A stretch of 64,000 bases of DNA, taken from positions 496,001 to 560,000 of the forward strand of contig NZ_CP017186.1 in assembly GCF_001729745.1 (NCBI RefSeq), given 5' to 3'. Below are positions 30,169 to 38,961 of the stretch, in pieces. The first letter of the stretch is position 1. Each line of letters begins with the position of its first letter. The translations under genes were made by a program, and so were the position numbers. Under the pieces are notes generated by a model, which had not been told where the DNA came from, did no database searches, and worked only from the letters and a program-made list of their open reading frames with translations. This stretch comes from Enterobacter hormaechei subsp. hoffmannii. Lineage in GTDB: Bacteria; Pseudomonadota; Gammaproteobacteria; Enterobacterales; Enterobacteriaceae.

Positions 30169-31779
30169 ATGGAAATCACTAACCCGATCCTGACCGGCTT
30201 CAACCCGGACCCGTCCCTGTGCCGTCAGGGCGAGGACTACTACATCGCCACCTCGACCTTCGAGTGGTTCCCGGGCGTGCGCATCTACCACTCCCGCGAT
30301 CTGAAAAACTGGTCGCTGGTCAGCACCCCGCTGGACCGCGTGTCGATGCTGGACATGAAGGGCAACCCGGACTCCGGCGGCATCTGGGCACCGTGCCTGA
30401 GCTACGCCGACGGGAGGTTCTGGCTGCTCTACACCGACGTGAAGATTGTCGACTCGCCGTGGAAAAACGGCCGCAATTTTCTCGTCACCGCGCCGTCCAT
30501 CGAGGGGCCGTGGAGCGAGCCGATCCCGATGGGCAACGGCGGGTTCGATCCCTCCCTGTTCCACGACGACGATGGCCGCAAATACTACCTCTACCGCCCG
30601 TGGGGGCCGCGCCACCACAGCAACCCGCACAACACCATCGTGATGCAGGAGTTTGATTCGCAGACCGGCACGCTTTCGCCGGAGCGCAAAACGCTGTTTA
30701 CCGGCACGCCGCTCTGCTACACCGAAGGGGCGCATCTTTATCGCCTGGCGGGATGGTACTACCTGATGGTTGCCGAGGGCGGCACCAGCTACGAGCACGC
30801 CGTCGTGGTGCTGCGCGCAAAAACCATCGACGGGCCGTACGAGCTGCACCCGGACGTGACGATGATGACCAGCTGGCACCTGCCGGAGAACCCGCTGCAA
30901 AAGAGCGGCCACGGCTCGCTGCTGCAAACCCACACCGGGGAGTGGTATATGGCCTACCTCACCAGCCGCCCGCTGCGCCTGCCCGGCGTGCCGCTACTGG
31001 CTTCCGGCGGGCGCGGCTACTGCCCGCTGGGGCGCGAGACCGGCATCGCCCGCATTGAATGGCGCGACGGCTGGCCTTACGTAGAAGGCGGCAGGCACGC
31101 GCAGCTGACCGTGAAAGGCCCGCAGGTAGCGGAACAGCCTGCATCCGTTCAGTGCAGCTGGCGGGAGGACTTCGACGGCAGCACGCTTGACCCGGAACTG
31201 CAGACCCTGCGCATTCCGTTCGACAACACCCTCGGCTCGCTTACCGCCCGCCCGGGCTACTTACGGCTCTACGGCAACGACTCGCTCAACTCGACCTTTA
31301 CCCAGTCGACCGTGGCGCGCCGCTGGCAGCATTTCACCTTCCGGGCCGAGACGCGGATGCAGTTCTCGCCGGTCCACTTCCAGCAGAGCGCGGGGCTGAC
31401 CTGCTACTACAACAGCAAAAACTGGAGCTACTGCTTTGTGGACTACGAGGAGGGGCAGGGGAGAACCATCAAGGTGATCCAGCTCGACCACAACGTGCCG
31501 TCATGGCCGCTGCACGAGCAGCCGATTCCGGTGCCGGAACAGGCCGAGAGCGTCTGGCTAAGGGTGGACGTGGATAAACTGGTCTACCGCTACAGCTACT
31601 CGTTCGACGGCGAGACATGGCATACCGTTCCGGTGACGTATGAGGCGTGGAAGCTGTCGGACGACTACATCGGCGGGCGCGGCTTCTTTACCGGCGCGTT
31701 TGTGGGGCTGCACTGCGAGGACATCAGCGGCGACGGCTGTTACGCGGACTTCGACTACTTCACCTACGAGCCGGTATAG
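30169..31779 (+). CDS. yagH: Beta-xylosidase, GH43
   Basis: 536 residues. It releases xylose from xylooligosaccharides in the cytoplasm. The three catalytic acids of GH43 are in place: Asp14 (FNPDPSL), Asp127 (GGFDPSLF) and Glu186 (YTEGAHLY), the same numbers as in well-studied xylosidases. A C-terminal beta-sandwich (about 320-536) completes the fold. The last 16 bases overlap the end of the convergent IclR regulator gene. Confidence 0.95.
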   Translation: MEITNPILTGFNPDPSLCRQGEDYYIATSTFEWFPGVRIYHSRDLKNWSLVSTPLDRVSMLDMKGNPDSGGIWAPCLSYADGRFWLLYTDVKIVDSPWKNGRNFLVTAPSIEGPWSEPIPMGNGGFDPSLFHDDDGRKYYLYRPWGPRHHSNPHNTIVMQEFDSQTGTLSPERKTLFTGTPLCYTEGAHLYRLAGWYYLMVAEGGTSYEHAVVVLRAKTIDGPYELHPDVTMMTSWHLPENPLQKSGHGSLLQTHTGEWYMAYLTSRPLRLPGVPLLASGGRGYCPLGRETGIARIEWRDGWPYVEGGRHAQLTVKGPQVAEQPASVQCSWREDFDGSTLDPELQTLRIPFDNTLGSLTARPGYLRLYGNDSLNSTFTQSTVARRWQHFTFRAETRMQFSPVHFQQSAGLTCYYNSKNWSYCFVDYEEGQGRTIKVIQLDHNVPSWPLHEQPIPVPEQAESVWLRVDVDKLVYRYSYSFDGETWHTVPVTYEAWKLSDDYIGGRGFFTGAFVGLHCEDISGDGCYADFDYFTYEPV

Positions 31780-32525
31780 CCCAGCGCGCGTGACAGCTCG
31801 AGCCCGGCCTGCAGAAGCTCCTCGCGGAAGCGGGCCAGCTCGGCGTCGTCCACGCGGGAGGTGAGCGTCGACAGGCTCAGGGCGGCAATCACGCGGGATT
31901 CGTGGTTCCACACCGGCACCGCCACGCAGCGCACGCCCTGCTCGTTCTCTTCGCTGTCCAGGGCGTAGCCCTGCTCGCGGGTCTGCGCCAGAGCGGCCAT
32001 TAATGCTTCGCGAGAGGCGAGGGTGGAAGGGGTATAGGTGGTGTACTGATAGCCCTCCAGCAGGGCGTTCAGCTCGGCCTCGCCCAGCCAGGCAATCAAC
32101 ACTTTGCCGATGGCGGTGGCGTGAACCGGCAGGCGGCGGCCGATGCGCGAATAGGCTATGGCGGCCAGCTTGCCTTCAATCTTCTCGATATAGACCCCTT
32201 CACGACCGTCCAGGATCCCCAGATGGGTGGTCTGCCCGGTCCGCTGGGACAGCTCCGTCAGCCAGCCTTTCGCCTTCTGGCGAATATCGATGGAGCCCAC
32301 GACGAAATGACCGCGCTCAACCAGCTTCATGCCGAGGCGATATTTGCCGTTCTCCGGGTTCTGATCGATATAGCCGTGAAGCTGGAGGGTTTTCAGCAGC
32401 GAGTGGAGGGTACTCTTGCTCAGCCCCATCAGTTTGCTGATGTCGGTGATCTTAAGCTCGGTGGCCTGCTCGTTGAACAGGTCGAGGATCTGCAACGCAC
32501 GTTCAACAGACTGAATAATCGGCAT
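31764..32525 (-). CDS. xynR: IclR-family regulator of the yag cluster
   Basis: 253 residues. The N-terminal winged helix (TDISKLMGLSKSTLHSLLKTL, about 25-45) and the C-terminal IclR effector domain are complete. E. coli YagI was renamed XynR and represses yagEF and neighbouring genes in response to xylonate. It is convergent with yagH and overlaps it by 16 bases. The TGTTCTA inverted repeat before yagE is its likely site. Confidence 0.88.
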   Translation of the reverse strand: MPIIQSVERALQILDLFNEQATELKITDISKLMGLSKSTLHSLLKTLQLHGYIDQNPENGKYRLGMKLVERGHFVVGSIDIRQKAKGWLTELSQRTGQTTHLGILDGREGVYIEKIEGKLAAIAYSRIGRRLPVHATAIGKVLIAWLGEAELNALLEGYQYTTYTPSTLASREALMAALAQTREQGYALDSEENEQGVRCVAVPVWNHESRVIAALSLSTLTSRVDDAELARFREELLQAGLELSRALGYTGS

Positions 32526-32610
32526 AATGCTGGTATGTCCACGCTGGAATTAAGGCGAAAACGTACCTTTTTCGGGGTGAAAAATCAATGAAATGGAGCT
32601 GGCCTGATCC

Positions 32611-32678
32611 GCCCGGCGGCGCTACGCTTGCACGGGCCTACGGGTTGTGTAGGCCGGGTAAGCGCAGCGCCACCCGGC
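32611..32678. repeat. REP pair upstream of the xynR-like gene
   Basis: GCCCGGCGGCGCTACGCTTG and GTAGGCCGGGTAAGCGCAGC are opposed REP cores in the gap between xynR and the immunity-like gene. Confidence 0.8.
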
Positions 32679-32700
32679 TACATTATTGTTAGCGGAGGAA

Positions 32701-33135
32701 TCAATTATTATCCCGTGCAGCGACAGACTGAATTTTCCAGATCCCATCTTCTTTAACCATGCAATCAATAACTGTGTGCTGGGTCTTTTTGCCGAACGTG
32801 ATATTCACGTTTACACAGACCGGGTCTGAATCATACGAATCAATAGACACATTCTCAGCCCAGTCCTCGCCGATATACTGCGATTTCATAAAAAAATCAG
32901 CCTCGTAAAATTCAGCGTCGGCATAACGGGGATCATCTGCATGACGTAATTCTTTCATGGTGTTGGCCGTAACGAACTTATCGATTTCATTTCCCTGTTG
33001 GATTGGATAACGATCGTTGTTCACTTGTTTGACGTACCAGCGATTGAATTCAAGGGCGCGCTGCATCGGTATCTGAAAATCTTCGGCCCCCAATGCGGCT
33101 GTGCTGAATAACACAAGAAAGATGAGTTTATTCAT
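32701..33135 (-). CDS. Small exported protein, candidate immunity protein
   Basis: 144 residues from ATG 33135 (MNKLIFLVLFSTAALG), with a signal peptide likely cleaved after ALGA. The mature part resembles the DUF3828-like lineage (short exported proteins with a C-terminal WKIQSV strand), and I do not recognise a catalytic site. It begins one base after the stop of the Cys-His amidase-like gene upstream. A periplasmic protein next to a peptidoglycan amidase effector is the classical immunity arrangement. Immunity is inferred from that. Confidence 0.65.
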   Translation of the reverse strand: MNKLIFLVLFSTAALGAEDFQIPMQRALEFNRWYVKQVNNDRYPIQQGNEIDKFVTANTMKELRHADDPRYADAEFYEADFFMKSQYIGEDWAENVSIDSYDSDPVCVNVNITFGKKTQHTVIDCMVKEDGIWKIQSVAARDNN

Positions 33136-33136
33136 T

Positions 33137-33499
33137 TTAATAATGCCTGTATAAGGTTGTTGCTGGCTGGAGTTGGCGATAGGTGGGCCCCGGGTACAGT
33201 GTTCTCTGTTTAAAATCTGAATACCAGGTTCCAGCGCCATCGTAAATACAGACATGCCCGTACTGATTCGGGCCGGGCAAGGCATCAATCACCGCAATAT
33301 CCCCCTCTATGGGTGTGCCATAGACTTTTGTGAACCCTGCTTTTTCAAGAGAACGCCAGAAATCCTTTGCGTTTGCCCCTTCGATTTTAAGCCCTCCGGC
33401 TCGAATGGCGGCGGCGATTGCTCGAGCGCAATAGTGTCCAGTATGGGTTAGTGCGTGGCTACGGGCGTATGACAAAGCTTCATGCTTATTCCATGACAT
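33137..33499 (-). CDS. Putative peptidoglycan amidase effector (CHAP/NlpC-P60-like)
   Basis: 120 residues without a signal peptide. A Cys-His dyad is visible: Cys24 in HYCARAIAAAIRAGG and His82 in YGHVCIYDG, the order and spacing of papain-fold peptidoglycan amidases including type VI secretion Tae effectors and BPSL0067-like proteins. No VgrG, Hcp or PAAR gene is nearby, so it would be an orphan effector. The adjacent exported small protein would protect the producer. The gap 33500-33719 upstream is very AT-rich with nothing recognisable except a likely promoter. Confidence 0.65.
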   Translation of the reverse strand: MSWNKHEALSYARSHALTHTGHYCARAIAAAIRAGGLKIEGANAKDFWRSLEKAGFTKVYGTPIEGDIAVIDALPGPNQYGHVCIYDGAGTWYSDFKQRTLYPGPTYRQLQPATTLYRHY

Positions 33500-33719
33500 G
33501 AATAATCCTTATTAACGAAATGCAGTAATAAGGAAATATTACGCCGATAATATACGGTATTTTGTAATTGATAATGACCTGATATTAACCATTATCTACT
33601 CAATAAATAATGGTTAATAAAAACATAAATTCTTATTATGGTTAATGTCTAGCTGAGAAAGCGTCAGTAAAATGAATTTTTCTGCCTGACGATAACGCTG
33701 TTGTCGTTTTTAGTGTTTT

Positions 33720-33860
33720 CTCCCTCTCCCTGTAGGAGAGGGACGGGGTGAGGGCATCAGGCCGCATCGTCGCCTGATTCGCCCGGCGGCGCTGCGCTTG
33801 CACGGGCCTACGGGCTGGGTGTTCTCCCTCTCCCCGTGGGAGAGGGCCGGGGTGAGGGCA
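33720..33860. repeat. Composite repeat: two CCCTCTCC palindromes around a REP core
   Basis: CTCCCTCTCCCTGTAGGAGAGGG (33720-33742) and CCCTCTCCCCGTGGGAGAGGG (33826-33846) each end in GGGGTGAGGG and flank GCCCGGCGGCGCTGCGCTTG at 33781-33815. It lies after argI. Confidence 0.75.
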
Positions 33861-33880
33861 CCAGACCGCAGAGGAGTCAA

Positions 33881-34885
33881 TCACTTCCCAAGCGTCGCCA
33901 CCATCACCGCCTTAATCGTATGCATCCGGTTTTCCGCCTGGTCGAAGACGATACTCGCCGCCGACTCAAACACCTCGTCCGTCACTTCCATCCCGCCGTG
34001 CAGGTCGAACTCCTTCGCCATCTGCTTGCCGAGCGTAGTCTGGTCGTCATGGAACGCCGGCAGACAGTGCAGGAACTTCACGTTCGGGTTGCCGGTGAGC
34101 GCCATCATCTGCGCGTTCACCTGATACCCGCGCAGCAGCGCTATCCGCTCCGCCCACTTCTCCTTGGCTTCGCCCATCGACACCCAGACGTCGGTATAGA
34201 TAAAGTCCGCGCCCTTCACGCCCGCCGCCACGTCTTCCGTCAGGGTGATTTTCCCGCCGTGCTTTTCCGCTAGCGCACTGCACTCCGCCACCAGGCTCTC
34301 TTCCGGCCAGCAGGCTTTCGGGGCCACCAGGCGTAGATCCAGCCCGGTCAGCGCCGCCGCTTCCAGCATCGAGTTGCCCATGTTGTTGCGCGCGTCGCCC
34401 GCGTAGACCAGCGTCATCTCGTTAAACGCCTTGCCCGGCAGGTGCTCCTGCATGGTCAGCAGATCCGCCAGCAGCTGCGTCGGGTGGAACTCGTTGGTCA
34501 GCCCGTTCCACACCGGCACGCCCGCGTACTGCGCCAGCGTTTCGACCACTTCCTGGCCGTGGCCGCGATACTGAATGCCATCGTACATCCGCCCGAGCAC
34601 CCGTGCGGTATCCTTAATTGACTCTTTATGCCCAATCTGGCTGCCGCTCGGCCCTAAATAGGTAACGCGCGCGCCCTGGTCAAATGCGGCAACTTCGAAA
34701 GAGCAACGTGTACGGGTTGAGTCTTTTTCGAAGATGAGCGCGATGTTTTTTCCAGTAAGCTTTTGTACTTCCTTGCCATTTTTTTTATCGGCTTTGAGCT
34801 GTGCGGCAAGAGTCAGCAGAGAAGTGAACTGTGCAGGGGTAAAGTCGAGCAATTTCAGAAAGTGTTTCTTGTACAGATCAGACAT
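33881..34885 (-). CDS. argI: Ornithine carbamoyltransferase, biosynthetic
   Basis: 334 residues. It makes citrulline from ornithine and carbamoyl phosphate in arginine synthesis. Motifs [12 protein letters not shown] and HCLPAFHDD are intact. Two ARG boxes just upstream mark it as repressed by ArgR, in contrast to the arc-operon paralogue at 21017-22021. Its position before rraB and miaE matches the E. coli/Salmonella argI locus. Confidence 0.95.
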   Translation of the reverse strand: MSDLYKKHFLKLLDFTPAQFTSLLTLAAQLKADKKNGKEVQKLTGKNIALIFEKDSTRTRCSFEVAAFDQGARVTYLGPSGSQIGHKESIKDTARVLGRMYDGIQYRGHGQEVVETLAQYAGVPVWNGLTNEFHPTQLLADLLTMQEHLPGKAFNEMTLVYAGDARNNMGNSMLEAAALTGLDLRLVAPKACWPEESLVAECSALAEKHGGKITLTEDVAAGVKGADFIYTDVWVSMGEAKEKWAERIALLRGYQVNAQMMALTGNPNVKFLHCLPAFHDDQTTLGKQMAKEFDLHGGMEVTDEVFESAASIVFDQAENRMHTIKAVMVATLGK

Positions 34886-34912
34886 TTTATCCTCGCATGG
34901 CGAACGCCACTT

Positions 34913-34951
34913 ATTGAATTAAAATTCACTTTATATGTGTAATTATTCATT
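34913..34951 (-). promoter_or_regulatory. Tandem ARG boxes of argI
   Basis: On the minus strand AATGAATAATTACACATA (34951-34934) and AGTGAATTTTAATTCAAT (34930-34913) are separated by three bases. Each is an 18-bp ArgR palindrome, and the 3-bp spacing is the one used by hexameric ArgR. They end 27 bases before the argI start codon. Confidence 0.93.
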
Positions 34952-35049
34952 TGCAACCCCGTTTCACAAATCTTTCCAACAAAGGTGGAGGCAAACCCGT
35001 CCGTGTGTGAAAATAGAAGTATCTGCCGCACTTTAAAGAGGATTGACCC

Positions 35050-35475
35050 ATGGCAAACCCGGAATTACTGGAAGAGCAACGCGAAGAGACGCGTCTGATT
35101 ATTGAAGAACTGCTGGAAGACGGTAGCGATCCGGACGCGCTGTACACCATCGAACACCATTTCTCTGCGGATGACTTCGAGGCGCTGGAAAAAATGGCCG
35201 TGGAAGCCTTCAAGCTGGGTTACGAAGTGACCGAGCCGGAAGAGCTGGAAGTGGAAGAGGGCGACACCGTCATCTGCTGCGATATCCTGAGCGAAGGCGC
35301 GCTGAAGGCGGAGCTGATTGACGCGCAGGTAGAACAGCTGATGAACCTGGCCGAGAAGTTTGAAGTGGAATACGACGGCTGGGGAACCTACTTCGAAGAT
35401 CCGAACGGTGAAGACGGCGAAGAAGGCGACGACGAAGATTACATCGACGAAGACGACGACGGCGTGCGTCACTAA
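35050..35475 (+). CDS. rraB: Ribonuclease E inhibitor RraB
   Basis: 141 residues, very acidic with an Asp/Glu-rich tail ([17 protein letters not shown]). RraB binds the C-terminal scaffold of RNase E and changes which RNAs it cuts. The start at 35050 follows AGAGGA. An intrinsic terminator lies just behind it, before miaE. Confidence 0.95.
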   Translation: MANPELLEEQREETRLIIEELLEDGSDPDALYTIEHHFSADDFEALEKMAVEAFKLGYEVTEPEELEVEEGDTVICCDILSEGALKAELIDAQVEQLMNLAEKFEVEYDGWGTYFEDPNGEDGEEGDDEDYIDEDDDGVRH

Positions 35476-35484
35476 GCGTTTCAG

Positions 35485-35509
35485 GCGGTGGCACGCGCCA
35501 CCGCTTTTT
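35485..35509 (+). terminator. Intrinsic terminator between rraB and miaE
   Basis: GCGGTGGC-ACGC-GCCACCGC is a perfect 8-bp stem followed by five T residues, ten bases after the rraB stop and 12 bases before the miaE start codon. Confidence 0.85.
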
Positions 35510-35521
35510 CAAGGCAGAACC

Positions 35522-36280
35522 ATGGATTACCCGCAGATACTCGCCCCCGTACTCAACTTCCTCCAGTGCCCGACCCCGCAAGCATGGATTGATAAAGCCC
35601 GCGACCCGGCGAACCTGCCGTTGCTGCTCACCGACCACATGGTGTGCGAGCTCAAGGCCGCCCAGACTGCGCTATTACTCGTGCGTAAATACGTCGCCGA
35701 CGAAAGCGGTGCCGATGCGCTGCTCGACTGGCTCAAGCCCTACGAACAGTTCACCTTCCGCGACGGCCCGGAGCCGGACTTCATCGCCCTGCACAAGCAG
35801 ATTGGCAAAAGCGTGATGCCCAAAACCGACGACCCGTGGGGACAGGCGCTCATCGACAGCATGGTGCTGCTGATTAAAGAGGAGCTGCACCACTTCTGGC
35901 AGGTGCGCGAGGCGATGCTGGCCCGCGACATTCCGTACGTCAAAATCACCGCCAGCCGCTATGCTAAAGGGATGCTGAAGGAAGTGCGTACCCACGAGCC
36001 GCTGACGCTGATCGACAAGCTTATCTGCGGCGCCTACATCGAAGCCCGCTCCTGCGAACGCTTCGCCGCGCTGGCCCCGTTCCTCGACGACGACCTGCAG
36101 AAGTTCTATCTCTCGCTGCTGCGCTCGGAAGCGCGCCACTATCAGGACTACCTGACGCTGGCCCAGCAGGTGAGCGACGACGATATCTCACCGCGCATAA
36201 AGCTTTTTGGCGAAATTGAAGCCACACTTATCTCGACACCGGACCACGAGTTTCGCTTCCACAGCGGCGTGCCGGTGTAA
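35522..36280 (+). CDS. miaE: tRNA 2-methylthio-N6-isopentenyladenosine-37 hydroxylase
   Basis: 252 residues from ATG 35522 (MDYPQILAPVL). A di-iron monooxygenase that hydroxylates the isopentenyl group at A37 of tRNAs, using oxygen. Ligands appear as EELHHF and the later EARSCERF and EARHYQ segments, the ExxH-type pattern of the ferritin-like fold. Salmonella has it in the same place; E. coli K-12 lacks it. The terminator 12 bases upstream leaves no room for its own promoter in the gap. Confidence 0.94.
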   Translation: MDYPQILAPVLNFLQCPTPQAWIDKARDPANLPLLLTDHMVCELKAAQTALLLVRKYVADESGADALLDWLKPYEQFTFRDGPEPDFIALHKQIGKSVMPKTDDPWGQALIDSMVLLIKEELHHFWQVREAMLARDIPYVKITASRYAKGMLKEVRTHEPLTLIDKLICGAYIEARSCERFAALAPFLDDDLQKFYLSLLRSEARHYQDYLTLAQQVSDDDISPRIKLFGEIEATLISTPDHEFRFHSGVPV

Positions 36281-36310
36281 ACCGGCATAACTCAAGGATA
36301 AGGATGCGAG

Positions 36311-37033
36311 ATGAATAAAACGTGGACCCGTATTGTGATTGTCGTCATTGCGGCTGCTGCCGTGGCGTTCTGGGTGTTTTTCGACAGGCAGCGCGCCCAG
36401 GAACGGCAGATGGATAACGCCCTCAACGCGATGCCCGCCTGGCAGGTGATTAAGGAGCAGGAGCCCGCGCTGCATCAGCGCATCCTCGACCAGATGGCCG
36501 CCCTGCAAAAAGCGGGCGAGCCGGAGCAGCAGATTATCGACACCATCCAGCCGCAGATCCTGCATCTGCAGATGTCTCGCCTGCAAAACGCCCCGGACGC
36601 CAACGTGGTGAACTACATGACCATCAACATGGAGCAGACCGCCGCCATCCAGAAGGTGAGCGACGACGCCTGCTTCCGCTTCCTCTACCCGATGGTGAAG
36701 GGCGGCATCAACCCGATGCGCATGCTGGATAAAGACCTGATGGCCCGGCGCATGCAGGCCGACGCCGACATGATGCGCGCGGCCTACGGCAAAAACCGCC
36801 ACACCGTGACCCCGGCCGAACGCGAGGCGGCAGTCGAAGATGTGCGGCCGATTATGAAGCAACTTGCCGATCAGTACGGTGAGGACATCCAGCTGCTGCA
36901 GACGCCGGAGAAGGCGGAGGGCAAAGAGAAGCTCTCCTGCGACATGGTGCAGGAGATGTGGGCCAAGGTGCTGGCGCTGCCGGAGCAGAAGGCGGCGAGG
37001 GTGATTCGGCTGGCGGTGTCTGAGCTGGACTGA
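36311..37033 (+). CDS. Membrane-anchored protein of unknown function
   Basis: 240 residues. A single N-terminal transmembrane anchor (about residues 8-25, IVIVVIAAAAVAFWVFF) is followed by a mostly helical, charged domain with two cysteines (about positions 121 and 217). I do not recognise the family. It starts 30 bases after miaE on the same strand and may be cotranscribed. Most of it should face the periplasm. Confidence 0.7.
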   Translation: MNKTWTRIVIVVIAAAAVAFWVFFDRQRAQERQMDNALNAMPAWQVIKEQEPALHQRILDQMAALQKAGEPEQQIIDTIQPQILHLQMSRLQNAPDANVVNYMTINMEQTAAIQKVSDDACFRFLYPMVKGGINPMRMLDKDLMARRMQADADMMRAAYGKNRHTVTPAEREAAVEDVRPIMKQLADQYGEDIQLLQTPEKAEGKEKLSCDMVQEMWAKVLALPEQKAARVIRLAVSELD

Positions 37034-37138
37034 CGGTAGCGCTGGTTTTTTGGACACTTAGCGCGGGTTTAGCGCGTCGTCGCTTGCATGGCGGCGCGCG
37101 ACAGGTATAATCCACAACGTTTCCGCATCCCCTTCAGT

Positions 37139-37223
37139 GCCGAAGTGGCGAAATCGGTAGACGCAGTTGATTCAAAATCAACCGTAGAAATACGTGCCGG
37201 TTCGAGTCCGGCCTTCGGCACCA
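37139..37223 (+). tRNA. leuX: tRNA-Leu (anticodon CAA)
   Basis: 85 bases including an encoded CCA end. The acceptor stem pairs GCCGAAG with CTTCGGC; the anticodon stem GTTGA/TCAAC encloses loop TTCAAAA, anticodon CAA at 37173-37175. A long variable arm and GGTTCGAGTCC T-arm fit class II tRNA-Leu. It is identical in layout to E. coli leuX, a common integration site for P4-like islands, and a decayed integrase follows. Confidence 0.97.
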
Positions 37224-37236
37224 TCGGAACATCAAT

Positions 37237-37261
37237 AGACGTCAACGGACGTCTTTTTTTT
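37237..37261 (+). terminator. Terminator after tRNA-Leu
   Basis: AGACGT-CAACGG-ACGTCT forms a 6-bp stem followed by eight T residues, starting 14 bases after the tRNA end. Confidence 0.75.
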
Positions 37262-37410
37262 GTGTCTGAAATCCAGTATTTACCCATCATTCCCGCTATA
37301 TTAACTCTCTCAAGGTCAACCGACTTCAACGTGCATCTACTAACAGATGTTGGTATAGATGATGGTATTTTCGGTTCGATAATGCTTGTACCAACAGGGA
37401 AGGGATAAGA

Positions 37411-38620
37411 ATGGCTCTAACAGATATCAAAGTCAGAACAGCCAAGCCAATGGATAAGCAATATAGGCTGACCGATGGCAACGGTATGCATCTTCTCGTC
37501 CACCCAAATGGTTCAAGATACTGGCGCCTGCAGTACCGCTTTGGCGGGAAGCAAAAGATGCTGGCTTTAGGCGTTTATCCTGATGTATCTCTTGCAGATG
37601 CTAGGGCTCGTCGCGATGAAGCTCGTAAGCTTTTGGCAAACAGCATCGATCCGGGAGATAAAAAGAAAAATGACAAGGTTGAGCTAGAAGAAGCGCGCAC
37701 TTTTGAACGGCTCGCCGTTGAGTGGCACGTCACAAATAAAAAAGTGGTCGGAAGAACATAGCCGACGAGTGCTGAAAAGCCTGGAAGACAACCTCTTTCC
37801 TGCCATTGGCAAACGTAATATTGCCGAACTAAAAACGCGGGACTCGTTAGCCCCTATTAAAGCTGTAGAATTGTCGGGGAGACTAGAAGTGGCTTCCTGG
37901 CTACAACAGCGAACTACTGCAATTATGCGTTATGCCGTTCAGAGTGGTTTGCTTGACTAAAATCCCGCGCAGGAGATGGTCGGTGCCGTTGCTTCAAGTA
38001 ACAGACAACATCGTGCAGCTCTTGAACTGAAACGTATCCCCGAACTTCTTCAACGCATTGATAGCTATACCGGTAGGCCATTGACTCGTCTTGCCGTTGA
38101 GCTAATTCTACTTGTCTTTATTCGTACCAGTGAATTGCGTTTTGCCCGTTGGTCAGAGATCGATTTTGAAACATCTATGTGGACGATTCCAGCCGAGCGT
38201 GAAGCTATTGAAGGAGTAAAGCACTCGCAGCGTGGCTCAAAAATGCACACGCCCCATTTGGTGCCGCTTTCCCGACAGGCTCTGGCAATTCTCGAGCAGA
38301 TAAAGACGTTCAATGGTGATCATGAACTGATCTTTATTGGTGATCATAATCCGCGCAAGCCGATGAGTGAAAACACGGTTAACAAGTCATTGCGAGTAAT
38401 GGGATATGACACTCAGGTTGAAGTGTGCGGGCACGGTTTCAGGGCCATGGCGTGTAGTTCGTTAATTGAATCGGGATTGTGGTCGAGGGATGCAGTGGAA
38501 CGGCAGATGAGCCATATGGAGCGAAACTCTTTACGAGCGGCTTATATCCAAAAAGCTGAACACCTCGATGAGCGCAGACTGATGCTGCAGTGGTGGGCTA
38601 ATTTTCTTGATGCATCGTGA
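37411..38620 (+). pseudogene. P4-type tyrosine integrase, inactivated
   Basis: The three pieces together give a P4-type integrase of about 400 residues. The N-terminal arm-binding domain (MALTDIKVRTAKPMDKQYRL) is in one frame up to residue ~110. There an extra A in a run of six (37738-37743) shifts the frame: the proper reading TNKKWSEEHSRR continues in the next frame. A second lesion is a TAA at 37958-37960 where the family usually has Tyr or Ile-Tyr before NPAQEM. The catalytic half (37976-38620) keeps RTSELRFARW, HGFRAMA and a MSHMERN segment. It sits next to tRNA-Leu, its probable attachment site, and would have mobilised the island. Confidence 0.9.
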
Positions 38621-38961
38621 AGGCAATTAGTCCGTTTGATTTTGCGAAAATTAATGCTGGAAAAAAGTAAAAATGAGGGCTCTGTAGCGTTGAGTTCATT
38701 TGAAACTGCAAGACATCTAGCCGTGAAGATGGATGTCTTGCGTGCCTAGAATTAGATATTCCTCACGAAAAAGTTGCTTTTATGATTTCTTCGCATACTT
38801 ATACTATGTAATTTTCAAAGCAGATCAATAAAAGCATGTGAGCTCATTTGTATCCAAAGTATCATTCCAACACTCAAACGGACTGAGCCCAGACATTATT
38901 GCGTAGTCGGGAAGATCTCTAATTTCGAGAAAAACATCTCCAGCAACCGATACAAATAACT
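38621..38961. other. Gap between integrase remnant and Res gene
   Basis: About 340 AT-rich bases. On the minus strand, immediately after the Res stop, a 46-codon open stretch (ending TGA near 38838) reads like protein but has no good start codon; it may be the remnant of a small downstream gene. No other feature is recognised. Confidence 0.4.

Noticed and set aside
38700..38961. 46-codon open stretch after Res on the minus strand
   Set aside because: Protein-like, but no start codon and no recognised family; kept only as a note in the gap entry.
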